From assembly GCA_900541855.1 (NCBI GenBank), contig UQLD01000018.1, forward strand, positions 1-48,827: a stretch of 48,827 bases of DNA. The letters are read 5' to 3'. Below are positions 8,278 to 15,772 of this stretch, in pieces. This stretch comes from an uncultured Collinsella sp. GTDB taxonomy: Bacteria > Actinomycetota > Coriobacteriia > Coriobacteriales > Coriobacteriaceae. The notes under the pieces are model-generated. The model was given only the letters and a program-made list of their open reading frames with translations, did no database searches and was not told the DNA's origin. The stretch's first letter is position 1; every line of letters starts with the position of its first letter. Position numbers and translations under genes: made by a program.

Positions 8278-9519
8278 TTAGAGGTCCTCGCGCCAGAAGG
8301 GCATGCTCATGCAGCGCGGGCCGCCGCGGCCGCGGGAGAGCTCGGCGGAGGGCACGACGAGAAGGTCCAGGCCCTCCTTGTACAGCACGTCGTTGGTGAC
8401 GGTGTTGCGGGCGTAGACGCAGATCTTGCCGGGCTCGACGCACAGGGTGTTGGAGCCGTCGTTCCACTGCTCGCGGGAGGCCGCGATCGGGTCGCCGCCG
8501 CCGCAGGGGATCAGCTTGACCTGGTCGACGCCGGTGGCGTCCTCCAGGACGTGCTCGAGGGTGTCCTCGATCAGGCGGATGTTCACGTCGCCCGGGTTCT
8601 TGCCGGCGGTCAGCTCGTAGACGCGCAGGGTGCCCATGATGGCGGGGTGGATCGTGAACTTATCGACGTCGATCTGGGTGAAGACCGTGTCGAGGTGCAT
8701 GAAGGCGCGCGAGACCGGGATGTCGAAGGCCAGGATGCGCTCGACCTTGGAGTCGGAGTTCCAGAAGATGTTCTGGGCCATGACGTCGATCGCGGCGGCC
8801 TGGGTGCGCTGGGAGATGCCGACGGCGAGGGTCTTCTCGTTGATGTTCAGCACGTCGCCGCCCTCGGTGTGGAACTGGCAGTCGCGGCGGAAGTACAGCG
8901 AGACGTCCTTGTAGTCGGGGTGGTACTTGAAGATGTACTTGCCGTACAGGGTCTCGCGGTTGCGGGTGACCGAGTACATGCGGTTGAGGTTGACGCCCTC
9001 GCCGACGACCGCGAACGGGTCGCGGGTGAAGTAGAGGTTGGGCATCGGGTCGATGATCAGGTCGGACTCGGACTCGGAGTTGACCAGGGAGTCGAGGGTC
9101 GTGGACGCCGTGAGGGGCATGTCGATCTCGGACTTGGTCATGCCGGCCATGGTCTTCTTGACGAACTCGAGGTTGTCCTCGATGGAGTCCAGCTTCTCGC
9201 GGACGATCTGCGGCATGTGCTGGCCGCGGATGCCGGCCTCGGCGATGTACTGGTCGGTGAACTCGGCGCGGGCGCCGGGGACCTGGTCGAACACCTCGGC
9301 GACGAGGTTCTCGAGATAGAGGACCTCCACGCCCTGGTCCCTCAGGATCTGGGCGAAGGTGTCGTGCTCCTGCTGCGCGACCTCCAGGAACGGGACGTCG
9401 TCGAACAGGAGTCGCTCGAGCTCGTCGGGCGGCAGGTTGAGGAGCTCGTCGCCGGGACGGTGCAGGCAGACCTTCCTGAGCTTGCCGATCTCGGAAGGCA
9501 CGTGCAGACCTTTCGTCAT
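8278..9519 (-). CDS. arcA: Arginine deiminase, copy 1
   Basis: This enzyme hydrolyses L-arginine to citrulline and ammonia, the first step of the arginine deiminase pathway that yields ATP and counters acid. It is a 413-residue member of the guanidino-modifying superfamily. Motifs include YFTRDPF, FHTEGGDVLNI (catalytic His), MHLDTVFTQID and the C-terminal nucleophile Cys403 in GGPRCMSMPFW. It begins an operon-like row arcA1-arcB-antiporter. A strong GTAGGAGG site precedes the ATG. The sequence appears base-for-base identical to arcA2 from the shared TAG of each stop region to 24 bases beyond the start codon; only the stop differs (TAA here, TAG in copy 2). This points to recent duplication or gene conversion. 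Confidence 0.97.
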   Translation of the reverse strand: MTKGLHVPSEIGKLRKVCLHRPGDELLNLPPDELERLLFDDVPFLEVAQQEHDTFAQILRDQGVEVLYLENLVAEVFDQVPGARAEFTDQYIAEAGIRGQHMPQIVREKLDSIEDNLEFVKKTMAGMTKSEIDMPLTASTTLDSLVNSESESDLIIDPMPNLYFTRDPFAVVGEGVNLNRMYSVTRNRETLYGKYIFKYHPDYKDVSLYFRRDCQFHTEGGDVLNINEKTLAVGISQRTQAAAIDVMAQNIFWNSDSKVERILAFDIPVSRAFMHLDTVFTQIDVDKFTIHPAIMGTLRVYELTAGKNPGDVNIRLIEDTLEHVLEDATGVDQVKLIPCGGGDPIAASREQWNDGSNTLCVEPGKICVYARNTVTNDVLYKEGLDLLVVPSAELSRGRGGPRCMSMPFWREDL

Positions 9520-9543
9520 GGCCTCCTACCTTTCTTTCGGGCC
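8279..9543 (-). repeat. 1265-bp direct repeat carrying arcA, copy 1
   Basis: This block matches 11368-12632 at a constant offset of 3089 bases. I compared several 60-base lines directly and found no difference, and translations in all compared frames agree, including synonymous sites. Both edges fall abruptly: one inside the stop codon, the other just upstream of the ribosome-binding site. Confidence 0.9.
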
Positions 9544-9601
9544 CTTGTCAGGGCCGATTCGTTAGCGCCCCTCCGTGTGAGGCGTTATTGCTGACGACAT
9601 A

Positions 9602-9607
9602 TTTATA
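9602..9607 (-). promoter_or_regulatory. arcA1 promoter -10 element
   Basis: TATAAA on the minus strand, preceded by TTTGGA exactly as at arcA2 (TATAAC, 12690-12695). No good -35 hexamer is present, which suggests activator dependence. The segment downstream to the start codon is an untranslated leader with small hairpins. Confidence 0.55.
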
Positions 9608-9640
9608 TCCAAAATCAGCTCATACTTCCACCTTGCCCCC

Positions 9641-9667
9641 GAACGGTTTTTTATAGGGGGTGAACGG
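9641..9667. promoter_or_regulatory. GAACGG tandem operator upstream of arcA1
   Basis: GAACGG at 9641-9646 and 9662-9667 are direct repeats exactly 21 bp apart, about two helical turns. The nearer site ends 33 bases upstream of the putative -10 element. The same pair, spacing and distance occur at arcA2, although the sequence between the sites differs. This is a candidate activator-binding site centred near -60. The regulator is not identified. Confidence 0.65.
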
Positions 9668-9896
9668 CATACACATATACTTCACGCATGGCACACTTCA
9701 TCTTAATAAAGCGTATTTACGTGCTTAAACGCGTTTTAATCCTAAAATCAAATGGAACTAAACTTTGTTAAACCATCCTCAAATTGCATATTTCCAATAA
9801 AGCTATGAATAGAATTAGCGGTTCACACCGCGTCTCAACCATTTTCACTTTTATTCAGAAAAAAGTTTGTCCTATTCATTTCTGGTAAATAAATTA

Positions 9897-9923
9897 CCGT
9901 TTACCAGACGCTTGATACCGTTC
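9897..9923. promoter_or_regulatory. Inverted-orientation GAACGG pair in the arcA1 upstream region
   Basis: On the opposite strand, AAACGG (9897-9902) and GAACGG (9918-9923) again lie 21 bp apart, about 255 bp upstream of the first pair and facing the other way. CTGGTAAA/TTTACCAG (9884-9909) forms an overlapping inverted repeat. The remainder of the 9544-10004 gap is AT-rich with no gene I can support. Confidence 0.5.
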
Positions 9924-10004
9924 ACCGGAAACTCAGTATAAGGCCCAGCGGATACCGGCTCGCTTTACGGCCCCATTTGTAACAACTTGACTTCTCGGTA
10001 TAGA

Positions 10005-10043
10005 AAAACGGACTCGCTTCCCCTAGGGAAACGAGTCCGTTTT
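10005..10043 (-). terminator. Terminator of the aminotransferase gene
   Basis: A long stem pairs AAAACGGACTCG (10005-10016) with CGAGTCCGTTTT (10032-10043) and continues inward. A TTTTTC tract follows on the minus strand. Confidence 0.9.
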
Positions 10044-10092
10044 CGATTATCTTCGGCTAATTTGGATAAGGCCCCCGAAGACCATCGGAATC

Positions 10093-11217
10093 CTAGCGAT
10101 CGAACTCCGCCAGTGCCTCGCCCAAAAGTCTCAGGCCCTCGCGCAGAACGTCCTCGCTCGCGCAGTAGCCCAGGCGTGCGCCGCAGGGAAGCTCAAAACG
10201 GCTACCGGGGACCAGCAGCACTCCCCTCTCGGACAGCAGGCGCCTGCAGAACTCCTCGTCATCCTCGGGAATATCCAACTGGATAAACGAGGTGGACACG
10301 CCCTGCGGGGCCGTCCAGGAGACACGATGCTGCGTATCGATCCAAGCCTGTGCGATATCGCGGTTGCCAAACACGATATCGCGGTTGCGCTCGAGAATCT
10401 TGCCCTTGTGCTCGAGCACGTAGGTCGCCAAAGCATCGTTAAACACGCCACCGCAGATCATGGTGTAGTCGCGGTAGGTGCGGATGCGGTTGGACAACTC
10501 TTCGTCCGCGACGACCCAGCCCACGCGGGCCGCAGGCGTCGAATAGGTCTTCGACAACGAGTTGGTGACAATGGCCCTCTCGTACACGTCGACCATCGAC
10601 ATAAAGGACTCAGTGTTTTCGAGCGGCAGATATACCTCGTCGCACAGCACGTAGGCGCCCACCGAGCGGGCGATCTCGGCAATCTGACCGAGCATATCGG
10701 CATCGAGCACCGTACCGATGGGGTTCGATGCGTTGTTTATGCAGATAAGCTTGGTGTTGGGGCGCACCAAGCGCTTGAGTTCCTCGATATCGGGCTTCCA
10801 GCCGAGTTCCTCGCGAAGCTCCCAATACTCGACCTCGGCGCCCAGCGTGCGCGGAATCTCGTAGAGCGGCGCGTAGGTGGGCCACTCGGCGATAACATGG
10901 TCGCCGGGCTCGACCACAGCCATGATGGCGTTGAGGTTAGCGCCCGTGCAGCCATTGGTCTGCAGAATGTGATCGGGATTGACCTCCCGACGATACAGCT
11001 TGGCAACCTCGGCCTTAAACTCCGGCGAGCCCTCGATCCAGCCGTAGTTCATCTTCTCGCGGTCCAGGCGCTCGTAGAACGTGGCGCCGTCCTGCTCATC
11101 GAGCGCGCGCAGCTCGCCCATGGTGAGCGACGAGATCGTCGACTGGGCGATGTCCCACGTGGCACTCTTCTCCCAAACGTTGAGCCATTCCTCAACGCCA
11201 ATCGTCTTGATGTCCAT
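10093..11217 (-). CDS. PLP-dependent class I/II aminotransferase, ArcT-like
   Basis: A 374-residue fold-type I aminotransferase. The cofactor-binding segment NASNPIGTVLD and the Schiff-base lysine in SLSKTYSTPAARVGW are clear, with the usual N-terminal substrate-arm region (SSLTMGELRAL). The substrate is not evident from the sequence. Related transaminase genes (arcT in lactobacilli) sit inside arginine deiminase clusters, and this one lies 149 bp downstream of arcA2 on the same strand, so a role in arginine or ornithine catabolism is inferred. The start at 11217 is chosen for AAGGAG eight bases upstream; the in-frame ATG at 11271 lacks a site. A hairpin between arcA2 and this gene may limit co-transcription. 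Confidence 0.85.
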   Translation of the reverse strand: MDIKTIGVEEWLNVWEKSATWDIAQSTISSLTMGELRALDEQDGATFYERLDREKMNYGWIEGSPEFKAEVAKLYRREVNPDHILQTNGCTGANLNAIMAVVEPGDHVIAEWPTYAPLYEIPRTLGAEVEYWELREELGWKPDIEELKRLVRPNTKLICINNASNPIGTVLDADMLGQIAEIARSVGAYVLCDEVYLPLENTESFMSMVDVYERAIVTNSLSKTYSTPAARVGWVVADEELSNRIRTYRDYTMICGGVFNDALATYVLEHKGKILERNRDIVFGNRDIAQAWIDTQHRVSWTAPQGVSTSFIQLDIPEDDEEFCRRLLSERGVLLVPGSRFELPCGARLGYCASEDVLREGLRLLGEALAEFDR

Positions 11218-11272
11218 GGCCAAGCTCCTTACAAAAGCAGTCATCCAATCGTGTTGACGTTCCTCATACAAG

Positions 11273-11306
11273 ATTGGGGCGGTGCGAAAACCCGCACCGC
11301 CCCAAT
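11273..11306 (-). terminator. Hairpin between arcA2 and the aminotransferase gene
   Basis: A 14-bp perfect stem (11273-11286 with 11293-11306) around a short loop, without a long U-tract on the minus strand. It probably terminates arcA2 at least in part. Confidence 0.65.
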
Positions 11307-11366
11307 GGGAGACATCTAATGGCAGCTAGATGTATGTATTAAGACCTGTACGGGTCCTAGAAGACC

Positions 11367-12608
11367 CTAGAGGTCCTCGCGCCAGAAGGGCATGCTCATG
11401 CAGCGCGGGCCGCCGCGGCCGCGGGAGAGCTCGGCGGAGGGCACGACGAGAAGGTCCAGGCCCTCCTTGTACAGCACGTCGTTGGTGACGGTGTTGCGGG
11501 CGTAGACGCAGATCTTGCCGGGCTCGACGCACAGGGTGTTGGAGCCGTCGTTCCACTGCTCGCGGGAGGCCGCGATCGGGTCGCCGCCGCCGCAGGGGAT
11601 CAGCTTGACCTGGTCGACGCCGGTGGCGTCCTCCAGGACGTGCTCGAGGGTGTCCTCGATCAGGCGGATGTTCACGTCGCCCGGGTTCTTGCCGGCGGTC
11701 AGCTCGTAGACGCGCAGGGTGCCCATGATGGCGGGGTGGATCGTGAACTTATCGACGTCGATCTGGGTGAAGACCGTGTCGAGGTGCATGAAGGCGCGCG
11801 AGACCGGGATGTCGAAGGCCAGGATGCGCTCGACCTTGGAGTCGGAGTTCCAGAAGATGTTCTGGGCCATGACGTCGATCGCGGCGGCCTGGGTGCGCTG
11901 GGAGATGCCGACGGCGAGGGTCTTCTCGTTGATGTTCAGCACGTCGCCGCCCTCGGTGTGGAACTGGCAGTCGCGGCGGAAGTACAGCGAGACGTCCTTG
12001 TAGTCGGGGTGGTACTTGAAGATGTACTTGCCGTACAGGGTCTCGCGGTTGCGGGTGACCGAGTACATGCGGTTGAGGTTGACGCCCTCGCCGACGACCG
12101 CGAACGGGTCGCGGGTGAAGTAGAGGTTGGGCATCGGGTCGATGATCAGGTCGGACTCGGACTCGGAGTTGACCAGGGAGTCGAGGGTCGTGGACGCCGT
12201 GAGGGGCATGTCGATCTCGGACTTGGTCATGCCGGCCATGGTCTTCTTGACGAACTCGAGGTTGTCCTCGATGGAGTCCAGCTTCTCGCGGACGATCTGC
12301 GGCATGTGCTGGCCGCGGATGCCGGCCTCGGCGATGTACTGGTCGGTGAACTCGGCGCGGGCGCCGGGGACCTGGTCGAACACCTCGGCGACGAGGTTCT
12401 CGAGATAGAGGACCTCCACGCCCTGGTCCCTCAGGATCTGGGCGAAGGTGTCGTGCTCCTGCTGCGCGACCTCCAGGAACGGGACGTCGTCGAACAGGAG
12501 TCGCTCGAGCTCGTCGGGCGGCAGGTTGAGGAGCTCGTCGCCGGGACGGTGCAGGCAGACCTTCCTGAGCTTGCCGATCTCGGAAGGCACGTGCAGACCT
12601 TTCGTCAT
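11367..12608 (-). CDS. arcA: Arginine deiminase, copy 2
   Basis: A 413-residue arginine deiminase whose protein sequence is identical to copy 1, with the same catalytic His and Cys403 motifs. It has its own upstream region, which is similar to but clearly diverged from that of arcA1, and keeps the paired GAACGG sites and the -10 element. Its partner downstream is the aminotransferase rather than arcB. Having diverged flanks around an identical coding region fits gene conversion or a recent replacement better than an old tandem duplication. A doubled copy could raise enzyme dosage or give two differently controlled transcripts. Because the flanks differ and both copies are assembled in context, an artefact seems less likely, though it is not excluded. 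Confidence 0.96.
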   Translation of the reverse strand: MTKGLHVPSEIGKLRKVCLHRPGDELLNLPPDELERLLFDDVPFLEVAQQEHDTFAQILRDQGVEVLYLENLVAEVFDQVPGARAEFTDQYIAEAGIRGQHMPQIVREKLDSIEDNLEFVKKTMAGMTKSEIDMPLTASTTLDSLVNSESESDLIIDPMPNLYFTRDPFAVVGEGVNLNRMYSVTRNRETLYGKYIFKYHPDYKDVSLYFRRDCQFHTEGGDVLNINEKTLAVGISQRTQAAAIDVMAQNIFWNSDSKVERILAFDIPVSRAFMHLDTVFTQIDVDKFTIHPAIMGTLRVYELTAGKNPGDVNIRLIEDTLEHVLEDATGVDQVKLIPCGGGDPIAASREQWNDGSNTLCVEPGKICVYARNTVTNDVLYKEGLDLLVVPSAELSRGRGGPRCMSMPFWREDL

Positions 12609-12632
12609 GGCCTCCTACCTTTCTTTCGGGCC
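11368..12632 (-). repeat. 1265-bp direct repeat carrying arcA, copy 2
   Basis: This is the second copy of the block at 8279-9543. Outside it the flanks diverge at once on the 3' side. On the 5' side they drop to scattered similarity, mainly the operator pair and promoter. Confidence 0.9.
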
Positions 12633-12689
12633 TTTCGGCCGAATCTCTCAGCGCCCTTCCATAGCGGACGCTGCTTGCTGACAGCTCTA

Positions 12690-12695
12690 GTTATA
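12690..12695 (-). promoter_or_regulatory. arcA2 promoter -10 element
   Basis: TATAAC on the minus strand after a conserved TTTGGA, at the same distance from the operator pair as in arcA1. There is no evident -35 hexamer. Confidence 0.5.
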
Positions 12696-12728
12696 TCCAA
12701 ATTCCACCCGCAATTCCACCTCGCCCCC

Positions 12729-12755
12729 GAACGGTCAACAAAGTGCGATGAACGG
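12729..12755. promoter_or_regulatory. GAACGG tandem operator upstream of arcA2
   Basis: GAACGG at 12729-12734 and 12750-12755, again 21 bp apart and ending 33 bases from the -10 element. The bases between the repeats differ from those at arcA1, so the two half-sites and spacing are what is conserved. A lone reverse site (GCGAACGGTATC on the minus strand, 13063-13068 core) lies further upstream. The rest of 12633-13100 is AT-rich non-coding DNA. Confidence 0.65.
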
Positions 12756-13100
12756 TATATCGCATGTGATTCCCCCATGATGTACTTCGGCGTTCTAAAG
12801 TAACTTTTCTAAGGTAAACGCTCTTTTTTCCTAAAAACTATTTGCAATTGCATCTCTAAACTTTTGATTCAGAATTGCATAGCTAAATCGGTTTTATGTA
12901 TATAAATGATGTTTGTTTACGTTTCCGCCTGCATTCAATGATATTCAGCTATCCATCATTCTTATTCACACTTATGTACCAGTTGAGTGAGGATATAGAC
13001 CGCTTGCAGACGAGCAGGGCGTCAGTCCTATGACTTGTCAGCGTAAGAAGTAGGTAAAGATACCGTTCGCGCGATGCGTCCGTGCCACAGGTCGACTAAA

Positions 13101-13128
13101 TTGAGACAATAGTGATTAGTGTTAGGCT
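13101..13128 (+). promoter_or_regulatory. Putative ppk1 promoter
   Basis: TTGAGA (13101-13106) and TAGGCT (13123-13128) with a 16-base spacer. If real, transcription starts near 13135, which rules out the in-frame ATG at 13119 as the ppk1 start. Confidence 0.5.
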
Positions 13129-13157
13129 ACCGTCCCTTGTGGGGACTGAACGGACAG

Positions 13158-15659
13158 ATGCATATGCCGAGCAAAATCGAAAAGAAGCAAGCCGCCGCAA
13201 AGCTGCGCAAACCGCCGCGCGACTTCTCGTACACGCAAAACCGAGAGCTCAGCTGGCTACGCTTTGACAACCGCGTGCTCGACGAAGCCTTCGACGAAAC
13301 CGTTCCGTTATTCGAGCGACTAAAGTTCGTCTCGATCTTCGAGTCCAACCTCGACGAGTTCCTTATGGTGCGCGTGGGCGGCCTGTCCGATCTGGCGGAG
13401 CTCAAAAAACAACCTGTCGACAACAAGAGCAATATGACCGCCTCCGAACAGGTCGATGCTGTCATGGCCGAAATGCCCGGGCTCCTTACCCGTTGGGAGT
13501 CCATCTTTAAGAGCATCGAGGGCAAGCTCGACACCTTGGGCGTTCACCGCGCCCACATCGATTCGCTTACGCCCGAGGAGCGCACCTTTGTAACCCGCTA
13601 CTTCCAGGCCTACGTGTCGCCGGTCATCTCACCGCTGGTGATCGACCCGCGCCACCCCTTCCCCAACCTGCGCAACGGCGCGCTCTACCTGGCGTGCGGC
13701 CTGGACGGCGTCACCGACGAGGAAAGTCTGCTGGGCCTGATCGAGATTCCCGCCTCGATGAACCGCGTGGTCGAGATCCCCTCGCCCACCGGCACCTACT
13801 CCTACATTCTGCTCGAGGACGTCATCCTCGCCTGCCTGGACAGCTGCTTTGGCTCCTATAAGCCGCTGGACCGCGCGCTGATCCGCGTCACCCGCAACGC
13901 CGACATCGACCCGGACGGCGAGGGCGTCGAGGAGGAAGAGGATTACCGCCAGCACATGAAGCGCATCCTCAAGAAGCGCCTGCGCCTGCAGCCGGTAGTG
14001 CTCGCCGTCTCGGGCTCACTCGAGAAGCAGACGCTCAAGACTATCCGCAAGGCGCTCGAGCTCTCGCGTCGCTCGGTCTTTACCTGCGATATCCCGCTCA
14101 ACCTGGGCTATGTCTTTGGCATTGAGGGCAAGATTCCCGAGCACCTGCGCAACGAGCTGCTCTTTACGCCATTTAAGCCGCAGCCCAACCCCACCATCGA
14201 TATGTCCCGCTCCATCCGCGAGCAGGTGCTTCAGCACGACAAACTGCTCTTTTATCCCTATGAGGCCATGAACCCCTTCCTGGATCTGGTACACGAGGCC
14301 GCCTACGACCCCGAGTGCATCTCGCTGCGCATCACGCTCTACCGCGTGGCCAAGCAGAGCCGCCTGTGCGAGTCGCTGATCGATGCCGCCGAGAACGGCA
14401 AAGAGGTCACGGTGCTCATGGAGCTCCGCGCCCGCTTCGACGAGCAAAACAACATCGAGTGGGCCGAGCGTCTGGAAGAGGCAGGCTGCACCGTCATCTA
14501 CGGCTCCGAGGGCTTTAAGTGCCACTCCAAGATCTGCCAGCTCACCTATCGCGAGGGCATGGCGCTTACACGCCTGACGCTTTTGGGCACCGGCAACTTT
14601 AACGAGAAGACGGCCAAGCTCTACAGCGACTTTATGCTCATGACCGCCCATCCCGGCATCGGCGAGGACGCCAACTTGTTCTTCCGCAACCTGTCGCTGG
14701 GCAACCTGCGCGGCGATTACCGCTTCCTGGGCGTGGCGCCGGTCGGCCTGAAGCCACTCATTATGCGCGGCCTGGATCGCGAGATCCAGCGTGCCCTCGC
14801 TGGCGAGCCCGCCCGTGTGTTCTTTAAGCTCAACTCGCTCACCGACCGCGAGGTCATCGACAAGATCGCCGAGGCATCGTGCGCAGGAGTCCGCGTAGAC
14901 ATGATCATCCGCGGCATCTCGTGCCTCAAGCCGGGCGTTCCGGGCAAGACCGAGAACGTGCATGTCCGTTCTATCGTCGGACGCTTTTTGGAGCATGCGC
15001 GCGTTTACGCCTTTGGCGTGGACTCGGACATGATCTATCTGAGCTCGGCCGACATGATGACGCGCAACACCGAGCACCGCGTGGAGATCGCCTTCCCCGT
15101 GCTCGACCCCACCTGCCGCGCCCTGGTGCACGAATACATGGGCATGCAGCTGCGCGACAACGTGAAGGCCCGCAGCCTCACGAGCGACGGCACCTGGGTC
15201 CCCGTGAAGCGTGCAGAGGACGAGAAACCCTTCAACTCGCAGGAAGCCCTGCTGGAGCGTGCCTATCGCAACGCCGAGTCCGCCGCGCAGCAGCGCGCAC
15301 AGGAGAAGGAACGCGTGGCCGAAGAAGCTATTCAGGCCGAGGTTGAACATGGGGCAGTTGCCAAACCGGAAGCGGTTTCCGCTCCCCCGGTGAATGAGCC
15401 CGAGGCTGCCGCAGAGCCCGCCGTGGAGAAAGCGCCCGAGGTTCAGAAGGTCCAGGCGACCGTCATTGAGCCCAAGCCCGCACCTGCACCTCGGCCCGAG
15501 CCGCAGGTCACCAAGCCCGCACCCGAGCCGAACGCCCGTCGCGATAAGCCCGCCGGCAAGACCAAGGCCATCGAGCGCCATCGTCCCGGCCGCGTGCGCA
15601 TGGGCTTGGGTCTGATCGGCCTGGGTCTTAAGACGCTCATTACCGGCAAGACGAAATAG
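13158..15659 (+). CDS. ppk1: Polyphosphate kinase 1 with C-terminal extension
   Basis: PPK1 reversibly moves the terminal phosphate of ATP onto polyphosphate. The 833-residue protein has the expected N domain (SYTQNRELSWLRFDNRVLDEA), head domain and two phospholipase-D-like C domains. The autophosphorylated His456 lies in GFKCHSKICQL and the second conserved His613 in GRFLEHARVY. After about residue 700 an unusual tail of some 130 residues follows: first Glu/Ala-rich helix, then a Pro-rich linker (KPAPAPRPEPQ) and finally a basic, glycine-rich amphipathic end (RVRMGLGLIGLGLKTLITG). The tail may bind membrane or polyanion; that is inference. The start is set by the promoter; ATG 13164 is equally possible. 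A terminator follows at 15685. Confidence 0.93.
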   Translation: MHMPSKIEKKQAAAKLRKPPRDFSYTQNRELSWLRFDNRVLDEAFDETVPLFERLKFVSIFESNLDEFLMVRVGGLSDLAELKKQPVDNKSNMTASEQVDAVMAEMPGLLTRWESIFKSIEGKLDTLGVHRAHIDSLTPEERTFVTRYFQAYVSPVISPLVIDPRHPFPNLRNGALYLACGLDGVTDEESLLGLIEIPASMNRVVEIPSPTGTYSYILLEDVILACLDSCFGSYKPLDRALIRVTRNADIDPDGEGVEEEEDYRQHMKRILKKRLRLQPVVLAVSGSLEKQTLKTIRKALELSRRSVFTCDIPLNLGYVFGIEGKIPEHLRNELLFTPFKPQPNPTIDMSRSIREQVLQHDKLLFYPYEAMNPFLDLVHEAAYDPECISLRITLYRVAKQSRLCESLIDAAENGKEVTVLMELRARFDEQNNIEWAERLEEAGCTVIYGSEGFKCHSKICQLTYREGMALTRLTLLGTGNFNEKTAKLYSDFMLMTAHPGIGEDANLFFRNLSLGNLRGDYRFLGVAPVGLKPLIMRGLDREIQRALAGEPARVFFKLNSLTDREVIDKIAEASCAGVRVDMIIRGISCLKPGVPGKTENVHVRSIVGRFLEHARVYAFGVDSDMIYLSSADMMTRNTEHRVEIAFPVLDPTCRALVHEYMGMQLRDNVKARSLTSDGTWVPVKRAEDEKPFNSQEALLERAYRNAESAAQQRAQEKERVAEEAIQAEVEHGAVAKPEAVSAPPVNEPEAAAEPAVEKAPEVQKVQATVIEPKPAPAPRPEPQVTKPAPEPNARRDKPAGKTKAIERHRPGRVRMGLGLIGLGLKTLITGKTK

Positions 15660-15684
15660 TCGTTTGTAGAAGCAGTTTGTAGAA

Positions 15685-15726
15685 GCGCCCCGCATTTGAG
15701 GAAAGCCTCGGATGCGGGGCGCTTTT
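15685..15726 (+). terminator. ppk1 terminator
   Basis: GCGCCCCGCAT (15685-15695) pairs with ATGCGGGGCGC (15712-15722), with an inner GAGG/CCTC helix, followed by TTTTCCC. Confidence 0.9.
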
Positions 15727-15772
15727 CCCTGCTACCATGGTGCGAATAACAACGCGAATGACAGGCAGGGAT

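Noticed and set aside
7171..9594. An 807-codon plus-strand open frame antisense to arcB and arcA1
   Set aside because: Antisense to two certain genes with Val/Leu/Asp/Gly bias and no domain; the same shadow reappears opposite arcA2.
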